Source of the DNA: a bacterium
Lineage (GTDB): Bacteria > Electryoneota > RPQS01
DNA: 64,000 nt
Direction of reading: 5' to 3'
Assembly: GCA_023382385.1 (NCBI GenBank)
Contig: JAHDVH010000004.1
Span: forward strand, 1-64,000
Under the pieces are notes generated by a model. That model was given only the letters and a program-made list of their open reading frames with translations, was not told the DNA's origin and ran no database searches. The position numbers and the translations under genes are program-made. Positions 35,093 to 43,332 of this stretch are shown piece after piece. How positions within the stretch are numbered: the first letter of the stretch is position 1; every line of letters begins with the position of its first letter.

Positions 35093-37059
35093 GCACAATT
35101 TCGATGGAAGACTATCCTTTGCTTGCGCGTGTGGATTCTCCAGAGGATCTGCGTAAGCTCAGCCTCGATGAATTGGAACTTGCCTGCGCAGAATTGCGCC
35201 GCTATTTGTGGGACACCATCAACGCGGTTGGCGGACACCTCGCCGCGTCACTCGGTGTCGTAGAATTAACGGCCGCACTGCACTATGTCTACAATACGCC
35301 TGAAGATCGTATTGTTTGGGACGTCGGGCATCAGGGATATATTCATAAGATTCTGACCGGCCGCCGCGACAAGCTGCCCACCATTCGCAGTCTGGGAGGA
35401 ATATCCGGTTTCCTGAAACGGAATGAAAGCGAGTACGACACGTTCGGCGCGGGTCACGCCTCCACCTCTCTTTCCGCCGCATACGGAATGGCGGTTGCCC
35501 GTGACATGAAAGGTGAAGGCCACAGCGTCGTTTCGGTTATCGGCGATGGCGGCATGACGGGAGGGCTTGCGTTCGAGGCCTTGAACAATGCAGGTCACTC
35601 GGGCAGGGATTTCACGATTATCCTGAACGACAACCGGATGTCCATTTCTCCGAATGTCGGCGCTGTTCCGAAGTTTCTGGCTAAGATGGAGACGAATCCC
35701 CTGCTCGCCCGCATTAAAGATGAGATGTGGGACCTGATGGGCAAGTCGCCGGTTGGAGCAAAGACGATGCGGGATTTTGCAGGTCGTTTCGAGGCATCGC
35801 TCAAAGGACTTGTGTCGCCCGGTATGTTGTTTGAAGAGTTCGGTTTTCAATACTTCGGGCCGTTTGACGGACACAACGTGCGCGAGGCCGTAGAGATCCT
35901 GAGAAACATCAAGGCGTCGCATAAACATCCTGTGATCGTGCATTTTCTGACGCGCAAGGGGAAAGGTTACGACGTTGCAGAGGCGGATTCTGTGACATGG
36001 CACGCCGTGAAAACTCCCGCGAAAGTCGAGCCAAAGCCTGAGGCGAACGCCGAGCCGGAAAAGGAAGCCTACATGAACATCTTTGGCAAGGCGGTGATTC
36101 AGGAAGCGAAGCGCGACTCACGCGTCTGCGTGATCACGGCCGCGATGAAAGAAGGCACCGGACTCGTTGAATTTGCGCAAGAGTGCCCTCAGCAGTTCTT
36201 TGACGTAGGAATCGCCGAAGGACATGCAGTGACATTCGCGGCTGGTTTAGCTGCCGAAGGGATGCGGCCGATCGCGGCAATCTACTCGACGTTTCTGCAG
36301 CGCGCCTACGACCATGTATTGCACGACTGCGGAATCCAACATCTGCCCGTGCTGTTGTGCATGGATCGCGGCGGATTAGTCGGTGAGGACGGCCCCACGC
36401 ATCACGGCTGTTATGATCTTGGTTACCTCTCCACGATTCCGGGTATTGTTGTGTGCGCACCGCGTGACGGGCAGGAATTGCGCAACCTTATTCACACCGG
36501 ACTGCATTGGCATGACGGCCCGTTCGCAGTTCGCTACCCGCGCGACAAAGCGCCGGACCATGTGCGCTGGGATGAACCGCCTGCGCTCCTGAAAGTCGGA
36601 AGCTGGGAAGTTCTGCGTGAAGGCAAGAAGGTCGCCGTCCTGGCGGTCGGCACGATGGTTGAGGCTGCACGCAAAGTGATTCTTGCAGAAGAATACAACG
36701 TAACTCTCGTGAATTGCCGGTTCGTCAAACCGATGGATGATATGCTGCTTGAACAGCTGCTGGACTCCCATGATGCCGTGTTGACCATTGAAGAAGGCAC
36801 GGCCTTCGGCGGATTCGGGTCACAAGTGGCGATGTATCTCAAGTCCAATGGACACGAGCATCTCTTCCACGCACTGCACTTGCCGGACAGCTACATTGAA
36901 CATGGATCGCGCACTCAGATTCTCGAAGTAGCCGGACTGTCGCCGCGGCATATATCAGAGGCCATCAACGGTCTCCTGCGCGCCGAACGGCCGACCAAGC
37001 AGGGAAGCGCCCCAAAAGACCTGATTACAAGCGGCCCTTCCCGTGGAGACGTGGAATGA
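35089..37059 (+). CDS. dxs: 1-deoxy-D-xylulose-5-phosphate synthase
   Basis: A 656-residue thiamine-diphosphate enzyme that joins pyruvate and glyceraldehyde-3-phosphate in the first MEP-pathway step. Signatures are DVGHQGYIHKILTGR, GAGHASTSLSAAYGMA, the ThDP-binding GDGGMTGGLAFEALNNAGH, FEEFGFQYFGPFDGHN, and EGHAVTFAAGLAAEGMRP with YSTFLQRAYDH in the second half. The start is a TTG inside the ccsA stop (TTGA) with GGAG seven bases upstream. It overlaps ispH by four bases. Confidence 0.97.
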   Translation: MSTISMEDYPLLARVDSPEDLRKLSLDELELACAELRRYLWDTINAVGGHLAASLGVVELTAALHYVYNTPEDRIVWDVGHQGYIHKILTGRRDKLPTIRSLGGISGFLKRNESEYDTFGAGHASTSLSAAYGMAVARDMKGEGHSVVSVIGDGGMTGGLAFEALNNAGHSGRDFTIILNDNRMSISPNVGAVPKFLAKMETNPLLARIKDEMWDLMGKSPVGAKTMRDFAGRFEASLKGLVSPGMLFEEFGFQYFGPFDGHNVREAVEILRNIKASHKHPVIVHFLTRKGKGYDVAEADSVTWHAVKTPAKVEPKPEANAEPEKEAYMNIFGKAVIQEAKRDSRVCVITAAMKEGTGLVEFAQECPQQFFDVGIAEGHAVTFAAGLAAEGMRPIAAIYSTFLQRAYDHVLHDCGIQHLPVLLCMDRGGLVGEDGPTHHGCYDLGYLSTIPGIVVCAPRDGQELRNLIHTGLHWHDGPFAVRYPRDKAPDHVRWDEPPALLKVGSWEVLREGKKVAVLAVGTMVEAARKVILAEEYNVTLVNCRFVKPMDDMLLEQLLDSHDAVLTIEEGTAFGGFGSQVAMYLKSNGHEHLFHALHLPDSYIEHGSRTQILEVAGLSPRHISEAINGLLRAERPTKQGSAPKDLITSGPSRGDVE

Positions 37060-38006
37060 GCATGAAAGTCTTAGTGGACCCGCGCGCGGGTTTCTGCGGC
37101 GGCGTCCGCCGCGTAGTGAAGATGGCCGAAAAGGTCATGAGTGACACGGGATTGCCGCTCGTATCGCTGGGTGACATCATTCACAATGAAGTTGAAATTT
37201 CGCGCCTTGAAAAGAGCGGATTATCTTCGATTGATCACAGCGGCATGGCCGCACAGAGTGGCCCGAAACAAGTGTTGATTCGTGCGCACGGCGAACCGCC
37301 GGAAACTTATGCAAAAGCTAAGGAGCTTGGCGTTGAACTGATTGACGGAACCTGTCCGGTTGTGACGCGTTCTCAAAATATCGCGCGCAAACATTACGAA
37401 GCCGGGTCTCAGGTCGTCATCATCGGCAAACCGTACCATCCCGAAACTATCGGCATCAAAGGTCACTGTGACAACGAAGCGTTTGTTGTCTATGAACGCG
37501 AAGATGTCAGGCAACTCGATCCCGAGAAGAAGGTCTTCATCCTTGCGCAGACCACAGTCGCAAAGGAGTGGTTCGAAGAACGCATCGCGTGGATCAAGGA
37601 GTATGCTCGTGACGTTGAAGTGCAGGTTGAGAATACGCTCTGCCGCTTTGTCGTTGGCCGCGACCGCGACCTCGAGCAATTTGCCACTCAAGTGGACGTT
37701 ATCCTGATGGTCGGCGGGACGAAGAGTTCCAACACCAAGGCGCTCTATGGCGTCTGCAAACGCATGAATGATCGTGCTCATCTTATCGTGGATGAGCATG
37801 ACATTGACTTCTCGTGGTTCCGTGACGGCGATACCATCGGCGTGACGGGTTCGGCTTCCACTCCTCACTGGCTCTTGGAAAAAGTCCGTGATCTCATCGG
37901 TGAGCGCACTGGTGCCGACGTTTTGCGGGATACGACCCAATGGCAGGCGCAGCAGCAGGAGCAGGAGCTTGAAGAAATGGAAAAAGACGACTGCGAGTGT
38001 GACTGA
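37056..38006 (+). CDS. ispH: 4-hydroxy-3-methylbut-2-enyl diphosphate reductase
   Basis: A 316-residue 4Fe-4S enzyme, the last MEP-pathway step, making IPP and DMAPP. The three cluster cysteines lie in AGFCGGVRR (near residue 14), DGTCPVV (near 98) and ENTLCRF (near 194). Substrate residues are in LGDIIHNEVE, RAHGEPPE, KPYHPETIG and TGSASTP. The third-Cys region (NTLCRFVVGRDRDL) differs from the E. coli type. The C-terminal extension is Gln/Glu rich. It starts in an ATGA overlap with dxs. Confidence 0.97.
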   Translation: MSMKVLVDPRAGFCGGVRRVVKMAEKVMSDTGLPLVSLGDIIHNEVEISRLEKSGLSSIDHSGMAAQSGPKQVLIRAHGEPPETYAKAKELGVELIDGTCPVVTRSQNIARKHYEAGSQVVIIGKPYHPETIGIKGHCDNEAFVVYEREDVRQLDPEKKVFILAQTTVAKEWFEERIAWIKEYARDVEVQVENTLCRFVVGRDRDLEQFATQVDVILMVGGTKSSNTKALYGVCKRMNDRAHLIVDEHDIDFSWFRDGDTIGVTGSASTPHWLLEKVRDLIGERTGADVLRDTTQWQAQQQEQELEEMEKDDCECD

Positions 38007-38054
38007 GAAGGTGTTTGATTTGCAGCGACCTTAGGTGCTGCTCGAGAGATACAC

Positions 38055-38963
38055 ATGCAAGCATTACCTATTTTAACCGATACCGAACCTAATTCGCCGC
38101 GCAAGCCCGATTGGCTCAAGATCCGTCTCGGGCACACGAAGAAGTTTCACGGTGTCCGAGAGCTGATTCACGGATCCAAGCTCTTCACGGTATGCGAAGA
38201 GGCCGCATGTCCGAACATGGCCGAGTGCTGGTCGCGCGGCACCGCAACGATTATGATCATGGGTGATACCTGCACCCGCTCGTGCGGATTCTGCAACGTC
38301 AAGACCGGCAAACCGCTTCCGCTTGACCCTGAAGAGCCGCGACGTGTGGCCGATGCCCTTAAGGAGTTCAGTCTGAAATACATCGTGATAACTTCCGTGG
38401 ATCGCGATGAGCTTCCTGACTGCGGCGCGGGCCACTTTGCTGAGACAATTCGCATCTGCAAGGAGATTTCGCCTGAGACACGTCTCGAAGTGCTTGTCCC
38501 AGATTTCAAGGGCAAACCCGAGTGCGTGAAGCTTGTATGTGACGCGGGTCCGGCCGTCTATGCGCACAACATGGAGACGGTTTTCCGGCTGCACGCGCAA
38601 GTTCGTCCGCAGGCGAAATACTGGCGGAGCCTCGATACGCTCGCACGTGCCAAACAGCACGGCATGGTCGTGAAATCGGGCATCATGGTGGGTCTGGGCG
38701 AAACCCCGAAAGAGGTCAAGGAAGTCATGCGCGATCTGGTGGATGCAGGTTGTGATCTCTTGACGATCGGGCAGTATATGCAGCCCTCCCGCAGGCATTT
38801 GCCTGTCATTGAGTACATCCACCCCGACCTGTTCCGAGAATACAAAGAACTCGGGCAGTCATTTGGTCTGAAGCATGTCGAGTCAGGTCCGCTGGTTCGC
38901 AGCTCCTACAAAGCGGAAACACAGGAAGATCTGATGCGGAACGGAGCACTCGCCAGAGCATAA
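38055..38963 (+). CDS. lipA: Lipoyl synthase
   Basis: A 302-residue radical-SAM enzyme that inserts two sulfurs into octanoyl groups of 2-oxoacid dehydrogenases and the glycine cleavage H protein. The radical-SAM cluster motif is CTRSCGFC. The auxiliary cluster, which is consumed as sulfur donor, is held by CEEAACPNMAEC and the C-terminal RSSY serine. LGHTKKFHGVRELI and DLLTIGQYMQPSRRHLPV are also characteristic. It lies 48 bases after ispH. Confidence 0.97.
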   Translation: MQALPILTDTEPNSPRKPDWLKIRLGHTKKFHGVRELIHGSKLFTVCEEAACPNMAECWSRGTATIMIMGDTCTRSCGFCNVKTGKPLPLDPEEPRRVADALKEFSLKYIVITSVDRDELPDCGAGHFAETIRICKEISPETRLEVLVPDFKGKPECVKLVCDAGPAVYAHNMETVFRLHAQVRPQAKYWRSLDTLARAKQHGMVVKSGIMVGLGETPKEVKEVMRDLVDAGCDLLTIGQYMQPSRRHLPVIEYIHPDLFREYKELGQSFGLKHVESGPLVRSSYKAETQEDLMRNGALARA

Positions 38964-39039
38964 CCCTGTCGGCGAAAGCCGGATGATTGGTTTCTAAGAT
39001 TTCTCAATTTTTCATTTTCAGTTTTCGGAGACTCGTAGC

Positions 39040-39363
39040 ATGATTACACTGACGGGAACGGCCCATACGAAAGTCAAGGCCATTATGGAGCAGGAACAGA
39101 AGAGCGATTGGAATCTGCGCATGGGTGTGCGCGGCGGCGGGTGCAGCGGCATGAACTACGTGCTCGGCTTCGACAACCAGCTGTCCGAGGATGATCAGGT
39201 CTTTGAGCAGGACGGCATTAAGCTGGTGTGCGACATGAAGAGCTATCTCTATTTGAACGGCACGGAGATTGATTATGAAGACGGCTTGAACGGCTCCGGT
39301 TTCGTGTTCAAAAATCCCAATGCCAAGCGCTCCTGCGGGTGCGGACAGTCGTTTAGTTCCTAA
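39040..39363 (+). CDS. A-type Fe-S cluster carrier (HesB/IscA/ErpA family)
   Basis: A 107-residue A-type carrier that delivers Fe-S clusters to target enzymes. The three cysteines are in GGGCSGMNY near residue 35 and SCGCG at 101-105. In E. coli the related ErpA serves IspG and IspH, and those clients are in the same operon here. It lies 76 bases after lipA and is the last gene before the terminator. Which A-type subgroup it belongs to cannot be decided by eye. Confidence 0.93.
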   Translation: MITLTGTAHTKVKAIMEQEQKSDWNLRMGVRGGGCSGMNYVLGFDNQLSEDDQVFEQDGIKLVCDMKSYLYLNGTEIDYEDGLNGSGFVFKNPNAKRSCGCGQSFSS

Positions 39364-39399
39364 CTAGCCGCTCGCTCTAAGCGAGAGGAATTCAGAACT

Positions 39400-39425
39400 A
39401 CGGGCCGAAATCCGGCCCGTTTTCC
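39400..39425 (+). terminator. Rho-independent terminator of the ispG operon
   Basis: ACGGGCCG (39400-39407) pairs with CGGCCCGT (39413-39420), then TTTCC. A smaller hairpin CTCGCT-CTA-AGCGAG (39371-39385) precedes it. It lies about 40 bases after the A-type carrier stop. Confidence 0.8.
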
Positions 39426-39439
39426 ATTGGTGAGAACCC

Positions 39440-39781
39440 ATGCCAGACAAGACATTTCACGAAATACCCGTTACAAAAGAGTCCCTCTGGTTTCTCGAAA
39501 GGTACCTGAATGTGTTCGATTTTCTGGAACTTTTTCCGCCGGAAGCGGTCTCTAAGGCAGACGGCTCGCACGGGCAACTGGTCATTATCCATACTGACCT
39601 TGGGTTTTCCATCGAATCCGACATCGACCACTCTAAAATGCAGCTTCGTAACCGATCTAAACTGCATGGCTGGACAAGATTTACGATGGAGCACGGCCTG
39701 CAGATTGGAGATGTTTTACGGATTGAGCGGCTGTCGCATCGCGAGTTTTCACTTAGACTAATTCGTTCAAATCAGGTGTAA
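39440..39781 (+). CDS. Small protein with B3-like DNA-binding signature
   Basis: A 113-residue protein, unknown by name. Its second half reads GW..F....GL..GD followed by a strand (Gly77, Trp78, Phe81, Gly86, Leu87, Gly90, Asp91). That spacing is a hallmark of the B3 DNA-binding pseudobarrel found in plant transcription factors and at the N-terminus of some restriction enzymes such as EcoRII. The first 35 residues look helical. No nuclease domain is attached. This is a motif-level reading only. The ATG has a GGTGAG site, lies just after the operon terminator, and is followed closely by the next small gene. Confidence 0.6.
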   Translation: MPDKTFHEIPVTKESLWFLERYLNVFDFLELFPPEAVSKADGSHGQLVIIHTDLGFSIESDIDHSKMQLRNRSKLHGWTRFTMEHGLQIGDVLRIERLSHREFSLRLIRSNQV

Positions 39782-39784
39782 CTA

Positions 39785-40066
39785 TTGGAATTAATTAGAT
39801 TTCCACTTGAGGACTTGCTCGGAGACGGGATTATTCGCGAAAGCGAATACCGTCAGAAGTTGAATAACATGGACTTAACCCCCTACCGCGACAAGCCCGT
39901 GATGGTTCCGTGGATCCACAAGCAGGAGATACCTATCTGGGTCTATCTAATGGCCGTTGCAAAGCTATCCGCAGTCGCGGCAGTCCTGTCTTTTGGCGAA
40001 CCGTGCAGCCCGATTGTCCTCGCGCAAAACAGGCGCGCCGAGCCACCAGAATACGATTTTTCTTGA
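39785..40066 (+). CDS. Half-length DUF2480-like protein
   Basis: A 93-residue protein beginning at a TTG three bases after the previous stop. PLEDLLGDGIIRESEYR, the YRDKPVMV segment, IPIWVYLMAVAKL and GEPCSP resemble, from memory, DUF2480 proteins of Bacteroidota and Chlorobiota. Those are about twice as long and appear to contain two copies of this unit. Here only one copy is present and it combines features of the start of the first and end of the second. Function unknown. The tail (RRAEPPEYDFS) leads into the tol promoter, whose -35 box overlaps its end. Confidence 0.55.
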   Translation: MELIRFPLEDLLGDGIIRESEYRQKLNNMDLTPYRDKPVMVPWIHKQEIPIWVYLMAVAKLSAVAAVLSFGEPCSPIVLAQNRRAEPPEYDFS

Positions 40067-40091
40067 CAATTGGGCCAGTTTTTCATATCTT
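40063..40091 (+). promoter_or_regulatory. Promoter of the tol-pal operon
   Basis: TTGACA (40063-40068), 17-base spacer, TATCTT (40086-40091). The predicted start near 40098 gives a leader of about 70 bases to tolQ. Confidence 0.6.
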
Positions 40092-40169
40092 TGTAATTTA
40101 TGGAATAGGCTATAATATAATGCGAACTTGGTGGGGGAATTAGTTTCAGGATGAACAAAGAGTTGCACT

Positions 40170-40862
40170 ATGGGAACTGGTAGCGAAAGTATTTGGCAGC
40201 TACTCATCGTAGCGTCGCCATTTGCGAAGTTCGTCCTGCTGATTTTGGGCGTAATGTCCCTGCTGTCATGGACGGTCATTCTCGACAAGGCTATTCTGTG
40301 GCTGCGCGTGCGCAAGGATTCGAAAGGTCTGGAAGGCGTAAGCTGGAAGAACTTTGACCCGCGCAATATGTACGGCGAAGCCCGTCGTTATTCGGCAGCC
40401 TTCCCTGCTCGTGCTTATATGTATGCGCATCGTGAACTCTTCGAGCGCGGTGTTCCCGATGATTTGGATGGCGAGCTCGTTGCGCGCGAGTATGCCCGCG
40501 CGGCGGCTCATCACTTGAACCGTGCCGAGAAGTATCTGCCGTTTCTGGCTACTTGTTCTGCGGCAGGTCCGTTCTTGGGGCTGTTGGGAACGGTGTGGGG
40601 AATCATTTCAGCCTTTCAGCGTATCGGAATTTGGGGAAACGCGAGCATTGCTGTCGTTGCACCGGGCATTGCGGAAGCGCTGGTTGCCACGGCACTTGGC
40701 TTGTTCGTCGCGATTCCTGCTCTTGTGGCTTACAATTTCTTCTCGAATTGGCTGCGCAAGGAAGCGGAAAAGGCAGAAGCGTTCGGCGATGACTTGGCCT
40801 TCGCAGTGGATCGCCAACTGGTTCGCCGCAGTGCGGTGACCGGCCGCGTAGGAGTAGCATAA
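40170..40862 (+). CDS. tolQ: TolQ/ExbB-type proton channel protein
   Basis: A 230-residue inner-membrane protein of the MotA/TolQ/ExbB family, half of the proton-driven motor that energises Tol-Pal. The first helix is near residues 15-40. The signature helices contain FLGLLGTVWGIISAFQRIG and VAPGIAEALVATALGLFVAI in the last third. Named TolQ rather than ExbB because tolB, pal and cpoB follow. AAAGAG lies seven bases before the ATG. Confidence 0.93.
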   Translation: MGTGSESIWQLLIVASPFAKFVLLILGVMSLLSWTVILDKAILWLRVRKDSKGLEGVSWKNFDPRNMYGEARRYSAAFPARAYMYAHRELFERGVPDDLDGELVAREYARAAAHHLNRAEKYLPFLATCSAAGPFLGLLGTVWGIISAFQRIGIWGNASIAVVAPGIAEALVATALGLFVAIPALVAYNFFSNWLRKEAEKAEAFGDDLAFAVDRQLVRRSAVTGRVGVA

Positions 40863-40865
40863 GCC

Positions 40866-41339
40866 ATGGCTGGCGCAGGGGGACTTCCCGTTGAGGAGCG
40901 TGCAGGATCGAGTCGGCGAAAGAAGCTGACCAAGATCAACTATCGGCCTGTTGCGGATATCAATATCACCGCACTTGTAGACGTCACGCTCGTGCTGCTG
41001 ATTATCTTCATGGTGGCAGCACCCATGCTCAAGAACTCCGTTGATGTTGCCGTGCCGCAGGCCTCGACCGCCGAGTCCAAGAGCGAAGAGGGGATTACGA
41101 TTACGGTCAAGAAAGACGGCTCGATCATGATCGACCAGAGCAAGGTGGATGAATCGAGCTTCGATCTGGCCTTTGAACAAACTTACGGCTCCTCTAAGGA
41201 ACCTGTGTTCCTGCAGGCAGATGCCGAAGTGCCGTATCAGAAGGTCCTGTATGTGATTGACGTGCTGCGGCAAGTAGGTGTAACGGATCTCGGTCTGATC
41301 GCCGATCCGCTGCAGTCGCGCACAGGCCGCAGAGGATAA
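40866..41339 (+). CDS. tolR: TolR/ExbD-type protein
   Basis: A 157-residue biopolymer-transport protein with one helix (about 38-58) carrying the essential proton-binding Asp in ALVDVTLVLLIIFMV, and a periplasmic domain with ITITVKKDGSIMIDQ and VFLQADAEVPYQKVL. It pairs with TolQ to form the motor. The gene begins three bases after the tolQ stop. The N-terminus is unusually charged (EERAGSSRRKKLT). Confidence 0.93.
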   Translation: MAGAGGLPVEERAGSSRRKKLTKINYRPVADINITALVDVTLVLLIIFMVAAPMLKNSVDVAVPQASTAESKSEEGITITVKKDGSIMIDQSKVDESSFDLAFEQTYGSSKEPVFLQADAEVPYQKVLYVIDVLRQVGVTDLGLIADPLQSRTGRRG

Positions 41340-41345
41340 CTCCTC

Positions 41346-41990
41346 ATGCGCAAGTCATTCCTTGGTTCGCTGCTGCTGCACGCGCTGTTCATTGTCGTCT
41401 TGATTGTAGCAGGCTATGCAAAGACTGAGGAGAAGCGGCCTTTGCCGGAAGTGACTAAGGTTAAACTGATACGGCCTATGCAGCCGCCTGTGCAGCAGAT
41501 TACGACGACTCCGCGGGAGTTCAAGGTGCCCGAGACCGTGCCCCCGCTCGTGCAGCCGCAGAAAAAACCGCCCAAGCCCAAAGAGGTTGTTCAGGAAAAG
41601 AAGCCTGACCTCCCCAAGGAAAAGAGACCGCGTTCAACTGAACCGGTACCCAAGGAGCTGAAAGGCGAAGCCGGAACGATGCGCTTGCAGCAGTCAGGCT
41701 TCGAGTACGATTTCTATCTGGCGTTGATACAGTCCAAGATAGAACGCAATTTCCGCCCTCCTCCGGGCGTACGCGGACAGGCAATGTCGACGGTTGGGTT
41801 TGTGATTTTGCGTGACGGCACCGTTTCATCCATCGCGATGGTGCAATCTTCCAATAACCTTTTAATCGATCAGGCGGCGGAACGCGCCGTACGTGCGGCG
41901 GGAAAGTTTCCTCCGCTTCCACCTCAATATGAGCAGGGGCAACTGGGAATACACTTTGAGTTTGTCGTCAATCCGGGTTCGAATTCTTAG
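41346..41990 (+). CDS. TonB/TolA-like energy-transducing protein
   Basis: A 214-residue protein: an N-terminal membrane anchor (about 5-25), a Pro/Lys-rich periplasm-spanning linker (about 45-110), and a C-terminal TonB/TolA-type domain (about 120-210, with YLALIQSKIERNFRPPP and GTVSSIAMVQSSNN). In this position it plays the TolA part, linking the TolQR motor to outer-membrane TolB/Pal. The C-terminal fold is closer to TonB by eye. The tolB frame overlaps its 3' end. Confidence 0.88.
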   Translation: MRKSFLGSLLLHALFIVVLIVAGYAKTEEKRPLPEVTKVKLIRPMQPPVQQITTTPREFKVPETVPPLVQPQKKPPKPKEVVQEKKPDLPKEKRPRSTEPVPKELKGEAGTMRLQQSGFEYDFYLALIQSKIERNFRPPPGVRGQAMSTVGFVILRDGTVSSIAMVQSSNNLLIDQAAERAVRAAGKFPPLPPQYEQGQLGIHFEFVVNPGSNS

Positions 41991-43293
41991 CTCGCTTCTG
42001 CTGTTGCTGGCATCTGCCGGCTTAGCTCTTTCACAGGTTACTCTACGAACTGAAACTGCTTCAGTCGGCAGACTTGACTTGGTCGTCTATCCCTTCACCG
42101 CGACCGGCGATGCTGCCTTCATTGGTGAGCTGCCGCGTCAGCTTTCTGATTTGGTACGAGGTGACTTAGCCTACTCGGGATATTTCAATATTCTGAATCC
42201 CGAGGATCTGCCGCCCGACACAACAGTTCAGTACCGCCGCGTCGGCAATGCTGTGGATTCGCTGGTGACATTCACCGGTTCGAGCGCACCCCGCGTACGG
42301 GGAACGGTATCGCTTGGGTGGGACAAAGCCACGGCCTCCATCGCAATCTTCCAGCCGCCGTTGCGAGACCCGATTCACATCTCGGATTTCACATTCGAAA
42401 CTGACAAGGCACGTGATGCTGCCCACGAAATCGCGGCGTGGATTACTCAGATGCTGACCGGGGAACTTGGCGCATTCACTTCGCGTATCGTGTTTGTAGT
42501 CAAGACGGGACCCAATAAAGATCTGTGGATCATGGATTGGGACGGAGCAAACGCACGCAGCCTGACGCGCGATCAGACGCTGAACATGTCTCCAACGTGG
42601 GCGCCTGACGGCAAAACGATTTACTTCACGTCGTTCCGTAACGGCGATGCAGATATCTACAGCTACGATGTTTCGAGTGGACGTGCGCGGCCTTTCGTGC
42701 AGACCCCTCGGACGGATAGTGCACCGTCGGTATCTGCGGATGGAAACTGGGTGGCATACGCTTCCAGTGTGTCGGGTAACTTTGAAATCTATCGCGTCCG
42801 ACCGGACGGCACGGGCAGAGTACAGTTGACGTTTAGCGGGCGTGATGACACGTCTCCCTCGTGGTCGCAGACCGGACGACAAATCGTCTTCACTTCTGAC
42901 CGCGGCGGAAGTCCACAGATTTACGTCATGGACTTTGACGGAGTTGACGTGCGCCGTTTGACATTCGGAGGCGTTTACAATGAGACCGCCCGCTGGTCTC
43001 CGCGCGGAGATTTGATTGTGTATTGCAGCCGCGAAAGCGATGCGTACCCAAAGTTTCAGATCTTTACGATGCAGCCGGTCGGCGGTCGGGAGCGTCGTTT
43101 GACAGAAGGCGGCAATAAGTTTGATCCTTCCTGGTCACCTGACGGAATGAAGATCGTCTACACTGATTCAAAAGACGGGCGCACGGCCATCTGGACGTGC
43201 AACTGGGACGGCAGCAACCCGCGCCAGCTTACGTTTGGACTTGAAGCGTCGCAGCCTCAGTGGGGACCAATTGTTCCCCTCACTTCACGATAA
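41956..43293 (+). CDS. tolB: Tol-Pal system beta-propeller protein TolB
   Basis: A periplasmic protein of about 445 residues. A hydrophobic signal (RILSSLLLLLASAGLALS) leads to the TolB N-terminal domain and then a six-bladed propeller with repeated units such as SPTWAPDGKTIYFTS, APSVSADGNWVAYAS, SPSWSQTGRQIVFTS and DPSWSPDGMKIVYTD. TolB binds Pal and the TolA side. The start is uncertain because the frame overlaps the tonB/tolA end; I use the TTG at 41956, the ATG at 41929 gives a longer N-terminus. Confidence 0.92.
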   Translation: MSLSSIRVRILSSLLLLLASAGLALSQVTLRTETASVGRLDLVVYPFTATGDAAFIGELPRQLSDLVRGDLAYSGYFNILNPEDLPPDTTVQYRRVGNAVDSLVTFTGSSAPRVRGTVSLGWDKATASIAIFQPPLRDPIHISDFTFETDKARDAAHEIAAWITQMLTGELGAFTSRIVFVVKTGPNKDLWIMDWDGANARSLTRDQTLNMSPTWAPDGKTIYFTSFRNGDADIYSYDVSSGRARPFVQTPRTDSAPSVSADGNWVAYASSVSGNFEIYRVRPDGTGRVQLTFSGRDDTSPSWSQTGRQIVFTSDRGGSPQIYVMDFDGVDVRRLTFGGVYNETARWSPRGDLIVYCSRESDAYPKFQIFTMQPVGGRERRLTEGGNKFDPSWSPDGMKIVYTDSKDGRTAIWTCNWDGSNPRQLTFGLEASQPQWGPIVPLTSR

Positions 43294-43332
43294 ATACGAT
43301 TCTTTACATTATCCCGCACATTAGGAGAGAAA

